64,000 nucleotides of DNA from JABDLO01 sp035327565 (GCA_035327565.1 DAOLDB010000003.1:62001-126000); one strand, 5' to 3'. Numbered from the stretch's first letter, positions 17,814 through 27,007 are shown. Notes: generated by a model not told the origin, from the sequence alone. Program-made: numbers and translations.

Positions 17814-18903
17814 TTGAAGGATGTGTGGAAGACAATTCTCTGGTATGTTTACCAAATTCTTTAAACACGAATATTGCGCCAATGCTGGCGGGTAAAATTA
17901 ATGTAAAGAATCGTTGCAGGATCGTGAATGTTGCCAGCCCTGTCACAGGAATTATCTGACCCATCAGAACGGCAATACTAATTTCAGCCAGACCACTAGC
18001 ACCCGGACTAGGTGCAAAATATAATAAGAATGTAATCAAGGCATGTAAGGCAATGACCATCCAGAAATCGGCTTCATATCCCATAGCAAGCAGTATGAAA
18101 TACCCAATAATATACTTATTGATGAAAAGAACCATAGTCAATAGCAGACTGGATAACATCATGTCAGGATTTTTTCGCAAAAAGAATGAAACTGTTTGGT
18201 TATAATCGTATAAACTTGATGTCACTAACTGAACATATTTTTCAATTTGGAGCCGCTTATTATTTGATATCCGGACAAAAAATCTACCCAAAGCAGTAAT
18301 CCATTTTTTAAATAGTGATGGAGCTATCAAACCAATTGAAAGCAGCATAAATAATATACTAAAAAGGGCAAATCCGGAATGAATCATAATATTTAGACTT
18401 TTACCCAATTCATTATTTCTAAGAAAATACAAAGCGATGCCCGTAGAAATAATGAGAAAAAGCATGGTTGAAATGAAATTGATAATTGAAATGGCGATCC
18501 CATCGGTTACTTTCACCCCTTTCCGGTTAAGCATGTACAAATGCATAGGGCCGCCTCCGGTTTGGGAAGGAGTTACCGCCCCCATAAAAATGTTGGATAG
18601 ATTGGCAACGAATGTTACAGATATGGAAATGTCAGGAATTAGCTTTTTGACAAAAATGTGATTTCTGTATGCCCCAAACCACCAGTCACCAAAAACCAGC
18701 ATGATCAAAATCACAAAGAACTCCGGTTCAAATCTTTTGATGGCATTCAAAGATATACCGGTATTGTTGTTGAAAAAAATGAAAGCATAACCCAGAATAG
18801 TAATTCCTAGGAATAGAATGATTCCAATTTTCACATTTTTGGCGTTAAAATATCTATTCGAAGATGGGATCAATGGGGTGGTATGTAATTGGGGAGGGTT
18901 CAT
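17803..18903 (-). CDS. Flippase-like integral membrane protein (LPG synthase TM / UPF0104)
   Basis: Polytopic membrane protein of 366 residues with around eight hydrophobic helices. The family hallmarks are GDWWFGAYRNHIFV near the N-terminus, the loop MGAVTPSQTGGGPMHLYML and the C-terminal FAPSPGASGLAEIS. Relatives are the membrane domain of lysyl-phosphatidylglycerol synthase and glycan or lipid flippase-like proteins; no synthase domain is attached. It follows the duplicated membrane protein on the same strand by 7 bases, so they form an operon. Confidence 0.85.
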   Translation of the reverse strand: MNPPQLHTTPLIPSSNRYFNAKNVKIGIILFLGITILGYAFIFFNNNTGISLNAIKRFEPEFFVILIMLVFGDWWFGAYRNHIFVKKLIPDISISVTFVANLSNIFMGAVTPSQTGGGPMHLYMLNRKGVKVTDGIAISIINFISTMLFLIISTGIALYFLRNNELGKSLNIMIHSGFALFSILFMLLSIGLIAPSLFKKWITALGRFFVRISNNKRLQIEKYVQLVTSSLYDYNQTVSFFLRKNPDMMLSSLLLTMVLFINKYIIGYFILLAMGYEADFWMVIALHALITFLLYFAPSPGASGLAEISIAVLMGQIIPVTGLATFTILQRFFTLILPASIGAIFVFKEFGKHTRELSSTHPSINH

Positions 18904-18910
18904 TGAGTGT

Positions 18911-19753
18911 TTAAAAAGGCATTAAGGTTGAAGGTTCTGGTCTTTGATTTATAGCTATGATAAGGCTAATAACTACTATAAGCCAAATTCCTATATACAA
19001 AGGTACAAATTTCTTTCTTTTTTCAAGCCATAGAGGGTGGGTAACAGGCATGCCCTGAAATTTTCCCCTTGGTCTGTCAAGGAAGAAAAACGATTTGTAG
19101 GTTTCAATAGTTGCAACAGTCAATCCAATGCTTACTGCCGAAATTATAACCAAATGATCTGAAAACAAACTCGCAATAAAAGCGTAAAAAAAGGCAATGG
19201 CGGGGGATCTGAAAAATTTGAAAGTTTCAAATCCTTCAATGGGGGCATCTTTCCATGCTCCTCCGAAAGCAGATACCCAGCCCATGACACTGCAAGTCAA
19301 CAATAACAGAAATACATTCAAATTTTGCATTTGATTATGGTAAAACAGATTTAAGGAGTAAATACCGAAAACCAATAAGGAAACTGCCAATACATATATT
19401 AAACCAAAAAACAATCGGGTTGCATGACTCTTTATGGGTTTACCAAAAACCGAAAGTTGCATAGGAATGGAATATTTACTTTGATCTTCATTTCTGATAA
19501 AGGTTTTATATACTTCCATGGTAAATCTCTCCAGGGCATAGACCGATCCCCACAGCAGGAAGAAATTGGCGGCATAGGTCATGTCCAAATGAAAAATCCA
19601 GGCAATTAAAGGACCATATAGTGTTCCTACCCATGTGCTCCTGAAATAGGTGGCCCATGAAAATCCTTCATGTGGAGCATCTTTATACATTCCCCAGGTA
19701 GAAGTATGCAATCCAGCGGCCAATCCTGCCAACAAAGCAATAATAATTTGCAT
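18911..19753 (-). CDS. Membrane protein with an internal duplication, function unknown
   Basis: Polytopic membrane protein of 280 residues made of two related halves. The first contains MYKDAPHEGFSWATYFRSTW and a later ERFTMEVYKTFI; the second contains AWKDAPIEGFETFKFFRSPA and a later ATIETYKSFFF. Each copy of the KDAPxEGF motif is followed by a hydrophobic helix, which suggests a pseudo-symmetric transporter or enzyme fold. I do not recognise the family. It is directly upstream of, and in an operon with, the flippase-like gene, so a role in lipid or isoprenoid-linked transport is possible but not shown. Confidence 0.75.
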   Translation of the reverse strand: MQIIIALLAGLAAGLHTSTWGMYKDAPHEGFSWATYFRSTWVGTLYGPLIAWIFHLDMTYAANFFLLWGSVYALERFTMEVYKTFIRNEDQSKYSIPMQLSVFGKPIKSHATRLFFGLIYVLAVSLLVFGIYSLNLFYHNQMQNLNVFLLLLTCSVMGWVSAFGGAWKDAPIEGFETFKFFRSPAIAFFYAFIASLFSDHLVIISAVSIGLTVATIETYKSFFFLDRPRGKFQGMPVTHPLWLEKRKKFVPLYIGIWLIVVISLIIAINQRPEPSTLMPF

Positions 19754-19910
19754 ATTAAAATTTAAATTTTTACAAATTAAATAAAAAACAACTTATGATG
19801 TATAAAACATTTTTCCAGGGGTATCTACAAAATTTTTCATAACAAAAGTGAACCAGGGTTATTTTGAAGCGCGCACTTGTAAAGCACCTTCACAAAGATT
19901 CAGGATATCC

Positions 19911-20906
19911 TTAATTGTGTTGTTTTGACTTATTAATCCCATAGGCCTGTTCAATCAACCAAAGGTCTTTTTGTGCCATTTTCCAGGTAAATTGAGGAGG
20001 TTGACCGGAAATGATCGCTTGTAAAAAATCATTCCACATCGGTTTGAATCCAGAAATGGCGGAAAAATTTGGAAACTTTATCCGAAATGGCTTACCCCTG
20101 ATAATGGTAATGATGCCATTCGTTTCGAAAATCACAGACCCTCCGGTACCCATGATCCTACTTAACCGTAAGCCAAAAAACAAAGTATCTACTTCCCAGG
20201 AGTATAGCAGATTGATAATTGGTCCTTCTTCTGTCTCTGCAACCACCTGCATGCTTCTTTCCAAACCGGATTCGGAAACCGGACGAAAACCTGTGACCTT
20301 GGTAATGTGCAATCCTATATTGTTCATTAAGTTGGCCCAATGGATTCCTCCCTCAAATAAAGCTCCATACTTTACAAGGGTGGGGTCTTCCCGCCAGTCA
20401 TTTTTTGATTTTTGTTTCTTTGTTGCATTGATATGGATGAAAAGAGGAATTCCTAAACTTTTCCCTGACAATACTTCCTCCAATTGCTTCCTCAACGGGC
20501 GGTAAAAATAGTTTTCAGCCACCAGTAGCTGCAGCCTATTGTCTTCAGCCAGTGGACCGAGCAGATCAAAATCCAAACTATTAAAGAATGGAGGTTTTTC
20601 AATAATGACATGTTTGCCGGATTCCAGTGATTCTTTAGCATATTGAAAGTGTAAATGCGGGGGAGTGTTAATCATGATGACATGATTAGCCGGATCTTGA
20701 ATGGCAGAATCGTATGAGCTGTAAGCTTTAACCCCATGAAATTTATTTTTATACTCATTGGCTTTTTCCATCGATCGGGAGGCAAAGGCAAGCTCTGTTT
20801 TCCAGCCACTATTTCTAATCAGGCCGGCATGCTTTCTGGTGATATTACCACATCCAAGAATGGCTATTCGTATGCTTGATTTATCTGGAATAACAAAGGG
20901 TTTCAT
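19911..20906 (-). CDS. Gfo/Idh/MocA-family oxidoreductase
   Basis: NAD(P)-dependent sugar or polyol dehydrogenase-type protein of 331 residues. The Rossmann fold starts with IRIAILGCGNITRKHAGLIR, and the conserved HVIIEKPP gives the catalytic lysine. The C-terminal alpha/beta substrate domain contains FEGGIHWANLMNNIG with the usual histidine. It overlaps the end of the GMC oxidoreductase gene by 4 bases, so both are translated together. The pair may oxidise a sugar or cyclitol outside and inside the cell, but the substrate is unknown. Confidence 0.88.
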   Translation of the reverse strand: MKPFVIPDKSSIRIAILGCGNITRKHAGLIRNSGWKTELAFASRSMEKANEYKNKFHGVKAYSSYDSAIQDPANHVIMINTPPHLHFQYAKESLESGKHVIIEKPPFFNSLDFDLLGPLAEDNRLQLLVAENYFYRPLRKQLEEVLSGKSLGIPLFIHINATKKQKSKNDWREDPTLVKYGALFEGGIHWANLMNNIGLHITKVTGFRPVSESGLERSMQVVAETEEGPIINLLYSWEVDTLFFGLRLSRIMGTGGSVIFETNGIITIIRGKPFRIKFPNFSAISGFKPMWNDFLQAIISGQPPQFTWKMAQKDLWLIEQAYGINKSKQHN

Positions 20907-22465
20907 TGCAGACAGTTGACATTTTGTATCAGATAATCAGCTACTCTTAAGGCATTGGCGCTTATGGTCAGGCTTGGATTTACAGCCGCTGACGTAGGCA
21001 TAAAACTGCCATCTACCACAAACATATTCTTCAAACCTCTGAATTGGCAAAAGCGATCCAGGGGGGCGTTGTTTAAATTGTCTCCCATTCTGACCGTACC
21101 TACTGAATGTGAAAATGTTTTGATGTGGTGAGTATATTGTGTCCATGCTCCAGTTTTTTTCAATATCATTTTTGCTTTTTGCGAAAGTGCATGCAGGGCC
21201 GCTATATCTCTATCTGAATATTCACTGTAAATGTGGGGTGAGGGCATACCATATATTGACTTTATTTTTTCGTTGATATAAATACGGTTTTTAAACTGGG
21301 GCTGATCCTCAGCGATAGCCAATAGACCTGTAAGCAGACGCACACTGGAAGCAGCAATTTTTCCCAAAAGAAAAGGAGCTTCATTTTCAACCAGGCCCGA
21401 AGGAGGGGTGGCTATTTGTTGTAAGCTTCCAATTTTATTCAATGGATAAGGGATGCTTTCATGACCAAAATAGTAGTCCATAATAGCCAACTCTTTATGA
21501 AAAATTTTTTCCTTATCAGGTGGAGTAGGGTAAATACCAAAAATGATGGCATTGACATGGCGCATAAGGAACCTTCCAATATATTTTCCTGCAGGATTTA
21601 TAGAATCCAGTCCTGAGCTTAGAATTAGATGAGGCGAACCTAAAGCACCGGCTGATAATATGATCCATTTACTCTGCAATGTAAACTTTTTCGAACTTGG
21701 TTTATCATAGCAATGAATCGAATCAATTCGTCCATTCTTGAATTCCAGAAAAGCTACTATCGTATTTTGATATACCTCAAAGTTTTGATTTTGAGACAAT
21801 TGCGAAAAAACCATTGTTTCGAGGTCGTTTTTAGCGCCAATGGCGCATGCAAAAGTATCACAGGTGGTGCAACGAACACAGGTATTTCTCGTATCATCTT
21901 CGTAATTGATAGCCAATGGCATGCGAAAAGGATTGAGACCTAAATGCATAGCTGCTGAATGAATTCTATCAGAAACTTTTGCAATGGGGGATACCCCTTG
22001 TGGGTAAGTCCTGAATCGCGGAGGAGCGGTGGGATCCGGGCCATCATCTCCGGAAATTTGTAATATGGATTCTGCTTCATCATAATATACCATCAGGTCG
22101 TTATAATCAACAGGCCATTTGGCTCCAGTATCAGCCGTTATATCTGACGGGGGGTGAAAGTCATTTTCGCGGAAGCGGAATGATACTCCACCATAGAATA
22201 TGGAGGGTCCACCCAGGGCTTCGTAGGTTCCCATATTTGCTTTATTTCCCCCTTTATCGATGGTATAGGGTTGCGAAAAATCATATTGCCTTGTCAGGTC
22301 GAGGGAGGATTTGCGATCCCAGTTATGACGGCCACGTATCACCTTCTGACCCCTTTCGACCATAGCAACATGCCAACCAGCATCTACCAGTTTTTTTGCC
22401 ATCATAGCTCCACCAAACCCGCTGCCGATAATGATGGCATCGTATGTTTTATGATCGGTAACCAT
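20903..22465 (-). CDS. GMC-family FAD oxidoreductase
   Basis: Flavoprotein of 520 residues. The FAD-binding Rossmann motif is IIIGSGFGGAMMAKKL near the N-terminus. The GMC C-terminal signature HSVGTVRMG and VDGSFMPTSAAVNPSLTI carries the catalytic His and Asn. A cysteine cluster (CVRCTTCDTFAC) in the middle is like the metal or Fe-S-type insertions of some GMC dehydrogenases. Relatives oxidise alcohols, sugars or sterols. ATG 22465 is chosen over the in-frame TTG at 22498 because it puts the FAD motif at the usual distance from the N-terminus. It overlaps the Gfo/Idh gene by 4 bases. Confidence 0.88.
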   Translation of the reverse strand: MVTDHKTYDAIIIGSGFGGAMMAKKLVDAGWHVAMVERGQKVIRGRHNWDRKSSLDLTRQYDFSQPYTIDKGGNKANMGTYEALGGPSIFYGGVSFRFRENDFHPPSDITADTGAKWPVDYNDLMVYYDEAESILQISGDDGPDPTAPPRFRTYPQGVSPIAKVSDRIHSAAMHLGLNPFRMPLAINYEDDTRNTCVRCTTCDTFACAIGAKNDLETMVFSQLSQNQNFEVYQNTIVAFLEFKNGRIDSIHCYDKPSSKKFTLQSKWIILSAGALGSPHLILSSGLDSINPAGKYIGRFLMRHVNAIIFGIYPTPPDKEKIFHKELAIMDYYFGHESIPYPLNKIGSLQQIATPPSGLVENEAPFLLGKIAASSVRLLTGLLAIAEDQPQFKNRIYINEKIKSIYGMPSPHIYSEYSDRDIAALHALSQKAKMILKKTGAWTQYTHHIKTFSHSVGTVRMGDNLNNAPLDRFCQFRGLKNMFVVDGSFMPTSAAVNPSLTISANALRVADYLIQNVNCLQ

Positions 22466-22585
22466 AGTTTTTACTGTCGTGTAGAATTCATCAGTCAAGG
22501 TAATATTATCTCAATGGAATGTTGTATCTGACAAGGTAATTTTTTCTTTAACAGGATTGTGTTACTGCAATTCTTTTCAGTCTGA

Positions 22586-23314
22586 CTATAGGGGGTTTAC
22601 CACAGCCTCTTCTGAATCTGTGTCAAAAATAATTAGTCCTTCATTTTGGTCACCCAGTTGCCCTAACAGGAGGCCATTTTTTGACCAGAGGGAACTCATT
22701 CCTGCACTCAGAAAATGGTCACAGAAACCTATGGAATTAACCATACACACAGGGATAGAAAATTTTTTGGCCATTGAGGAGTAATGTTGAAATGCAACAG
22801 ACAGGGTATGATGTGGTTTAGCTACACTGGCCAGATAAATGTCTGCACCTAGTTGGATGGCATTTTCGAAATGGTTGTTTTGTAAACTTTCAAAGCAAAT
22901 GGCAGGGGCAATTTTTTTGTTTTTAACTTTCAGGATGAGTTGTTCTTTGCCTGGGACGAAGAAGGGAAGTTCATCGGAATGTAGTTTCTGTTTGGAATAG
23001 GTTTGTCTGGGTTGTGTTGGCTGCAATATGATCATACTGATTTTTATCCCTTCATGGGAATGGGTAGGAATACCTGCTGCGATGGTGACTTGGAATGAAT
23101 CGCTTAAATGTTGGAATTCATCGAAAAGAAGATCGTCCTGGGTTGTAGCTAACTCTTTAGCCAATTCGGGTTCATATCCGGAGATGGAGAGTTCAGGAAA
23201 GAAGACCACATCCGCCTGGTGAGCAATAGCCAGATTAATCATCCTTTTATGAGTGGCCACATTTGCCATCACATTGCCTTTAAATGAGCGAATCTGTGCT
23301 ATTGAAACTTTCAT
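22586..23314 (-). CDS. Carbon-nitrogen hydrolase (nitrilase superfamily)
   Basis: Nitrilase-fold amidohydrolase of 242 residues with an intact Glu-Lys-Cys triad: FFPELSISGYEP (Glu), SKQKLHSDELPFF (Lys) and APAICFESLQ (Cys). The start MKVSIAQIRS is typical; an earlier in-frame ATG at 23353 only adds a charged tail. It sits upstream of the GMC/Gfo-Idh pair on the same strand with a gap of about 120 bases. It probably hydrolyses an amide; substrates in this superfamily cannot be read from the sequence. Confidence 0.87.
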   Translation of the reverse strand: MKVSIAQIRSFKGNVMANVATHKRMINLAIAHQADVVFFPELSISGYEPELAKELATTQDDLLFDEFQHLSDSFQVTIAAGIPTHSHEGIKISMIILQPTQPRQTYSKQKLHSDELPFFVPGKEQLILKVKNKKIAPAICFESLQNNHFENAIQLGADIYLASVAKPHHTLSVAFQHYSSMAKKFSIPVCMVNSIGFCDHFLSAGMSSLWSKNGLLLGQLGDQNEGLIIFDTDSEEAVVNPL

Positions 23315-23430
23315 TTTCTTATTTTTAAAAAATAACATCATCGTTCCATCCATTCATTCGGACGCTATTGGCATTTGACTAAAACCGGTTGATGATTCTG
23401 TAAAAATTTTCCATTAAAGATACTTTATAT

Positions 23431-23565
23431 TCATGATGTCAATACATTATTTACTTTGAAGCCTTTAAGATTTCCCACTGATACAGCATTGTCTATAAAG
23501 GGCATTGGAATTGCCTTTTCGCCACAAGCAAACACATTGGGTATGAGGGTATTATGAAAAGCATT
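23431..23565 (-). pseudogene. Remnant of a FAD/NAD(P) oxidoreductase C-terminus
   Basis: About 44 codons on the minus strand read NAFHNTLIPNVFACGEKAIP followed by DNAVSVGNLKGFKVNNVLTS and a TGA. This resembles the C-terminal FAD-binding end of thioredoxin-reductase-like proteins (T-x-VPGVFAxGD, then AVxxGxxAG). Stop codons close the frame immediately upstream and there is no start. It looks like the surviving tail of a deleted gene. Confidence 0.4.
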
Positions 23566-23591
23566 TCATTACAAAGAGAAAACTTAAGAAG

Positions 23592-23720
23592 TTAAATATT
23601 CAATCCTGCAAAAAATACCAATAAAAAAAGTTTTTCTATTCCTAGTAATCCTAAGAATGCGTCATTAAGTACCAATAAAGGTCCCAAAATGATTGATAAA
23701 GTATATGTTGGATAACTGAT
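23592..23720 (-). pseudogene. Remnant of a hydrophobic protein
   Basis: The minus-strand frame between stops reads ISYPTYTLSIILGPLLVLND then AFLGLLGIEKLFLLVFFAGL, ending NI and TAA. It is strongly hydrophobic and membrane-like, but has no start codon or upstream continuation. It is probably the C-terminal leftover of a small membrane-protein gene; the family is not recognised. Confidence 0.35.
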
Positions 23721-23904
23721 TCACCCTATTTTTCAAGTGAAAATTTCAATCAATTTACACAAATATGTATATGGCTGTGCTTTGATTTCAGATTAAAGGT
23801 GAGTTTCTCTTGATTAATAAATACAATACTCAAACCACATTACTTAAACTCAAATGCATGATAGAATATCGGGAAAAGTGTGAAATCTAACCTGTTTCAA
23901 TTTT

Positions 23905-24147
23905 TTACAGGGTGATAAATAAAAAGGTCTGAATAGCATTCTCAACGGGAGTCATTTCTTCCGGTAATAGTATAGTTAGGAGTAAACCCAAAAAAACAAC
24001 CCATAATTGATTTAGTGTAAATGAACTCAACGAAATAACGACTACATCGAAATCAGAATCGTGAAATTTATACTTTACAATTTTCGGGTTTGTCCAGGAA
24101 CCTTTCAACAGGAATGCCCTGATTCTTTCATCATCATGGTTTGGCAA
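23905..24147 (-). CDS. Possible small protein or gene fragment with one membrane segment
   Basis: An 80-codon frame on the minus strand, opening with TTG. A charged first half (ERIRAFLLKGSWTNPKIVKY) leads into a hydrophobic helix (LWVVFLGLLLTILLPEE). A stop codon (TAG) lies just before. It may be the C-terminal part of a broken gene, since two other fragments lie beside it. No family recognised. Confidence 0.3.
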   Translation of the reverse strand: MPNHDDERIRAFLLKGSWTNPKIVKYKFHDSDFDVVVISLSSFTLNQLWVVFLGLLLTILLPEEMTPVENAIQTFLFITL

Positions 24148-24315
24148 GCCCTACCCATCATTTAATTGTCTAAAAGCTGGATTTGTCCTCAATATTTTTT
24201 AGATCACCTCATCCCCAGGGATTTTCAAATCTTAAGACTACTGTATAGTATATAAAGCAATACTTGACATCTCTAGTAAAAAGAATTGGGTTTGATTTTA
24301 AGAATTTCAAATGAT

Positions 24316-24828
24316 TCATCTGTGTTGGTCAATGAGAATAACATTTCCATCAGGGTCGGTTAATATAATACTAGCGGGTCCTGTTGACTCCTCGTCCGTT
24401 TCAGTAATCAATTGAATACCTTTTTCTTTAAGTTGTTGTTGAATGACTCTTACATCGTCAAAGTGTTCAAGATTCTCAGCATTTTCATCCCAACCCGGGT
24501 TGAAAGTCAATATATTGCCTTCAAACATTCCCTGAAATAGCCCAATGAGTGAATTTTCATTTTTCATGATGAGATAGTTTTGACTTAGATCACCAGCAAA
24601 CACTGAAAAGCCCAGATTATTATAAAAATCTTTAGAAACATTTAAGTCTTTTACACTCAGGCTTATTGAAAATGCTCCCAATTTTAAATCTTCCATTTTC
24701 TCTTGATTTGATTTTTTTAAAGAATGATTAAAGTATGATTCTCTTTGATTTGTCAGGTAGTTATTGCTATAAAACCCAAAAACAATTGTAGCCAGAATTC
24801 CCAGCAAAAGCGACATTGTTTTTTTCAT
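24316..24828 (-). CDS. Membrane-anchored VOC/glyoxalase-fold protein
   Basis: Protein of 170 residues. An N-terminal hydrophobic segment (MKKTMSLLLGILATIVFGFY) acts as a signal or anchor. One glyoxalase/VOC domain follows (FSISLSVKDLNVSKDFYNNLGFSVF to GPASIILTDPDGNVILIDQ). VOC proteins include dioxygenases, glyoxalase I and resistance proteins; the metal ligands are not clear enough here to choose. An exported form is uncommon. It is the last gene in a run that begins with an ECF sigma factor, though a gap of about 300 bases separates it from the next upstream gene. Confidence 0.78.
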   Translation of the reverse strand: MKKTMSLLLGILATIVFGFYSNNYLTNQRESYFNHSLKKSNQEKMEDLKLGAFSISLSVKDLNVSKDFYNNLGFSVFAGDLSQNYLIMKNENSLIGLFQGMFEGNILTFNPGWDENAENLEHFDDVRVIQQQLKEKGIQLITETDEESTGPASIILTDPDGNVILIDQHR

Positions 24829-25125
24829 ATTTCTATACATTTATTAATTCTTTCAATGTGCCGGATCGGTGAAAAATAAAGGCCATGCTGACCCTGCCTG
24901 TTTGACTAATCCGGGTTTCATTCCTTGCTGTTAAAAATAGTGAAATTGTTCCAAATCAAATAGGTTCAGATTGGACATTGTTGGAGGAAAAAATATAACC
25001 CTGTAGTTTTTGACTCCTGATAGATCATTATTTATTCAGATTCAGCAAGTAAAGCTCGACTCACTTTGAATCCAATAAACATTTAAAAAAAAAATTGATT
25101 AAAGAGCTTTGGAGATTTAGACTAT

Positions 25126-25449
25126 TCAATTTTTTACATAATCAATATGATAAAGGGTTCGCTCTGAACTTTCACAGATTTCAGTGAATTGTTGATACAA
25201 TTTACTCACCCGGTTGTTTGTCAACCATTGATATTTTTGAAATCCAATATGTATAAAATCACGTAATTCGGATTCTATAACAAGAATATATGAAGGACCG
25301 GTGATGTCTGTGAGCATTCTGACTTTGACCTCTTTATCCTTTCTGTCTTGTGTATCGACGTTTATGGTTCGGATGATTTCCAGCCAAATGGCTTTTGCTT
25401 CTTTCATCCTGCCAAACCGGATGCGAAAAACGTTCCGTTCTATCATCAT
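25126..25449 (-). CDS. Small protein, possibly a dimeric alpha/beta-barrel (NIPSNAP-like)
   Basis: Cytoplasmic protein of 107 residues without signal peptide. Segments such as ERNVFRIRFGRMKEAKAIWL, VRMLTDITGPSYILVIESEL and SSERTLYHIDYVKN suggest the beta-alpha-beta pattern of ferredoxin-like stress proteins (NIPSNAP/Dabb group), but this is a resemblance only. It follows the DUF1579-like gene by 27 bases and should be co-transcribed with it and with the ECF sigma gene upstream. Confidence 0.65.
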   Translation of the reverse strand: MMIERNVFRIRFGRMKEAKAIWLEIIRTINVDTQDRKDKEVKVRMLTDITGPSYILVIESELRDFIHIGFQKYQWLTNNRVSKLYQQFTEICESSERTLYHIDYVKN

Positions 25450-25476
25450 ATATGAAAATATTTAATGTTTACTATT

Positions 25477-26007
25477 TCAGTTACTTTGCCTGTAAAATAT
25501 ACCTTGTGCTTTATATAATAATGCACCATCCAGCACAGCAACAAGGGAGATTTCAAACGAATTATTGTCCATTTTAATCATATCTATGGTTTCAAAAAAT
25601 TCTTGAGCACCTTTATTTTCTCTGGCTTCCATATAAAAATGATTTGGACTTTTCCATGTGCCTATGTGATTATGTGTGGTTCCGAAGTTATCCACAGTAA
25701 ACCAATGAATTTTTTCATCATGTTCATTATAGCCTATGACATTGATTCCCCTAAGACTTCCCAACTCCTGAGAATCGAACCATTCATCGACATACATTCC
25801 ATAGCCGGCTGCTGATTTTTTAAAATCCATGAAGTACATGACAGAAAAAGTGTCCTGACCCATGATCATTATGGAGTTGCTTTGCCAACGACCTTCAAGT
25901 TTCATCAACCGTACCAGGTCTTGGGGTATATCCTGTGAATATACCTCTGTAGAAATTAATATCAGCGCCATTGTCGCAAAAACGGATTTAAAAATTAACT
26001 TTCTCAT
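25477..26007 (-). CDS. Secreted DUF1579-like protein
   Basis: Exported protein of 176 residues with a signal peptide (about 1-24, ending VYSQ). The mature part looks like the lipocalin-type DUF1579 fold: LEGRWQSNSIMIMGQDTF, a bulky-aromatic middle (GINVIGYNEHDEKIHWFTVD) and GTWKSPNHFYMEARE. The family often sits near ECF sigma factors and small stress proteins; the biochemical function is unknown. It lies 73 bases downstream of the ECF sigma gene. Confidence 0.72.
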   Translation of the reverse strand: MRKLIFKSVFATMALILISTEVYSQDIPQDLVRLMKLEGRWQSNSIMIMGQDTFSVMYFMDFKKSAAGYGMYVDEWFDSQELGSLRGINVIGYNEHDEKIHWFTVDNFGTTHNHIGTWKSPNHFYMEARENKGAQEFFETIDMIKMDNNSFEISLVAVLDGALLYKAQGIFYRQSN

Positions 26008-26080
26008 AATTCTATATTTTTGGTTATTTTACCATAGATACAGAAAGAGTTAAAAAAGTTCGGATGGAAGGAAATAAAAA

Positions 26081-27007
26081 TTAAATGATACGGGGAGAGT
26101 CATACACATGACAGGTTTTTACCGATTTTTGATCTTCCCTGAACAAGACTATGATTGTGGAATGAGCACAGCGATCGGGATATTCTATGGAGTTGGTGTT
26201 AAAGCCTTCAAGTATGGAAATGTTACCACAAGTGTTTACTTCTTTTAAATTAAAACGGCTTCCATATTTTAAATCGTCGTTGAATTCAGCTTCCAACAGC
26301 TTCCTCCCTACAGCAAGCTTACTGCTTGTAAACCGGAGTTGCAGATTTAAATTGAAGTGATTGATGAATTCTCTTCGGGCCTCAGGGTCGTCGTAGAAAC
26401 TTTTCCAAATGTCGTGATAGTAAGCTGCCCATTGTTTGGATTCAATCCAGACTTTATCGGAAGAATCACTATAATGTGAGTACAGTGAAATCAGCTTTTC
26501 TCTCGCCGCTGCCAATCGACTGCGTACCGTTCCAATCGGAATATCCAGGATCATTGCAATTTCTTCATATTTTATAAAGCTGCTAAAATAGCGAAGCAAA
26601 ACGCAGGAGCGTAATTCAGATGACAGATTGCTCAATGTATCAAATATTTGTTGACTGTCCTCCAGGTTTTCCAGATGTTGTTCAATGGATTCATCAATAA
26701 AAGCATCTTTCGATGCATTAGTGAGAGAGTGAAATAATGATTTTTCTTTACGCAGTATTAAGTAACAATTATTAATGAGTATTTTTTTTAGCCACGGATA
26801 AAATAAAGTAATATCCCGAAGGGAAGACATGTGGGTATGTGCAGAAATGTAAGTGTCCTGAATAACGTCCTGGGCCATTGGATTGCCAACGAGCCGCAAC
26901 GCATGAGTGTACAATTGTGGATAATATTGCTGAAATAGTAAAGCCAGGGATTCTGAGTTGCCGTTTTTGGCCTCTATTACTCTTTGTATTTCAGTATTTT
27001 TTGTCAT
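26081..27007 (-). CDS. ECF sigma factor with a C-terminal SnoaL-like extension
   Basis: Extracytoplasmic-function RNA polymerase sigma factor of 308 residues, longer than the usual 170-200. Region 2 is at about 20-90 (LFQQYYPQLYTHALRLVGNP, DVIQDTYISAHTHM). Region 4 is at about 130-180 (LSSELRSCVLLRYFSSFIKYEEIAMILDIPIGTVRSRLAAAREKL in two parts), with a clear helix-turn-helix. Residues 195-308 (WAAYYHDIWKSFYDDPEARREF, then a beta-rich end) resemble the NTF2/SnoaL-type extension of ECF41/ECF42-like factors, which replaces a separate anti-sigma factor. No anti-sigma gene is adjacent. Small downstream genes on the same strand are likely targets. Confidence 0.85.
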   Translation of the reverse strand: MTKNTEIQRVIEAKNGNSESLALLFQQYYPQLYTHALRLVGNPMAQDVIQDTYISAHTHMSSLRDITLFYPWLKKILINNCYLILRKEKSLFHSLTNASKDAFIDESIEQHLENLEDSQQIFDTLSNLSSELRSCVLLRYFSSFIKYEEIAMILDIPIGTVRSRLAAAREKLISLYSHYSDSSDKVWIESKQWAAYYHDIWKSFYDDPEARREFINHFNLNLQLRFTSSKLAVGRKLLEAEFNDDLKYGSRFNLKEVNTCGNISILEGFNTNSIEYPDRCAHSTIIVLFREDQKSVKTCHVYDSPRII

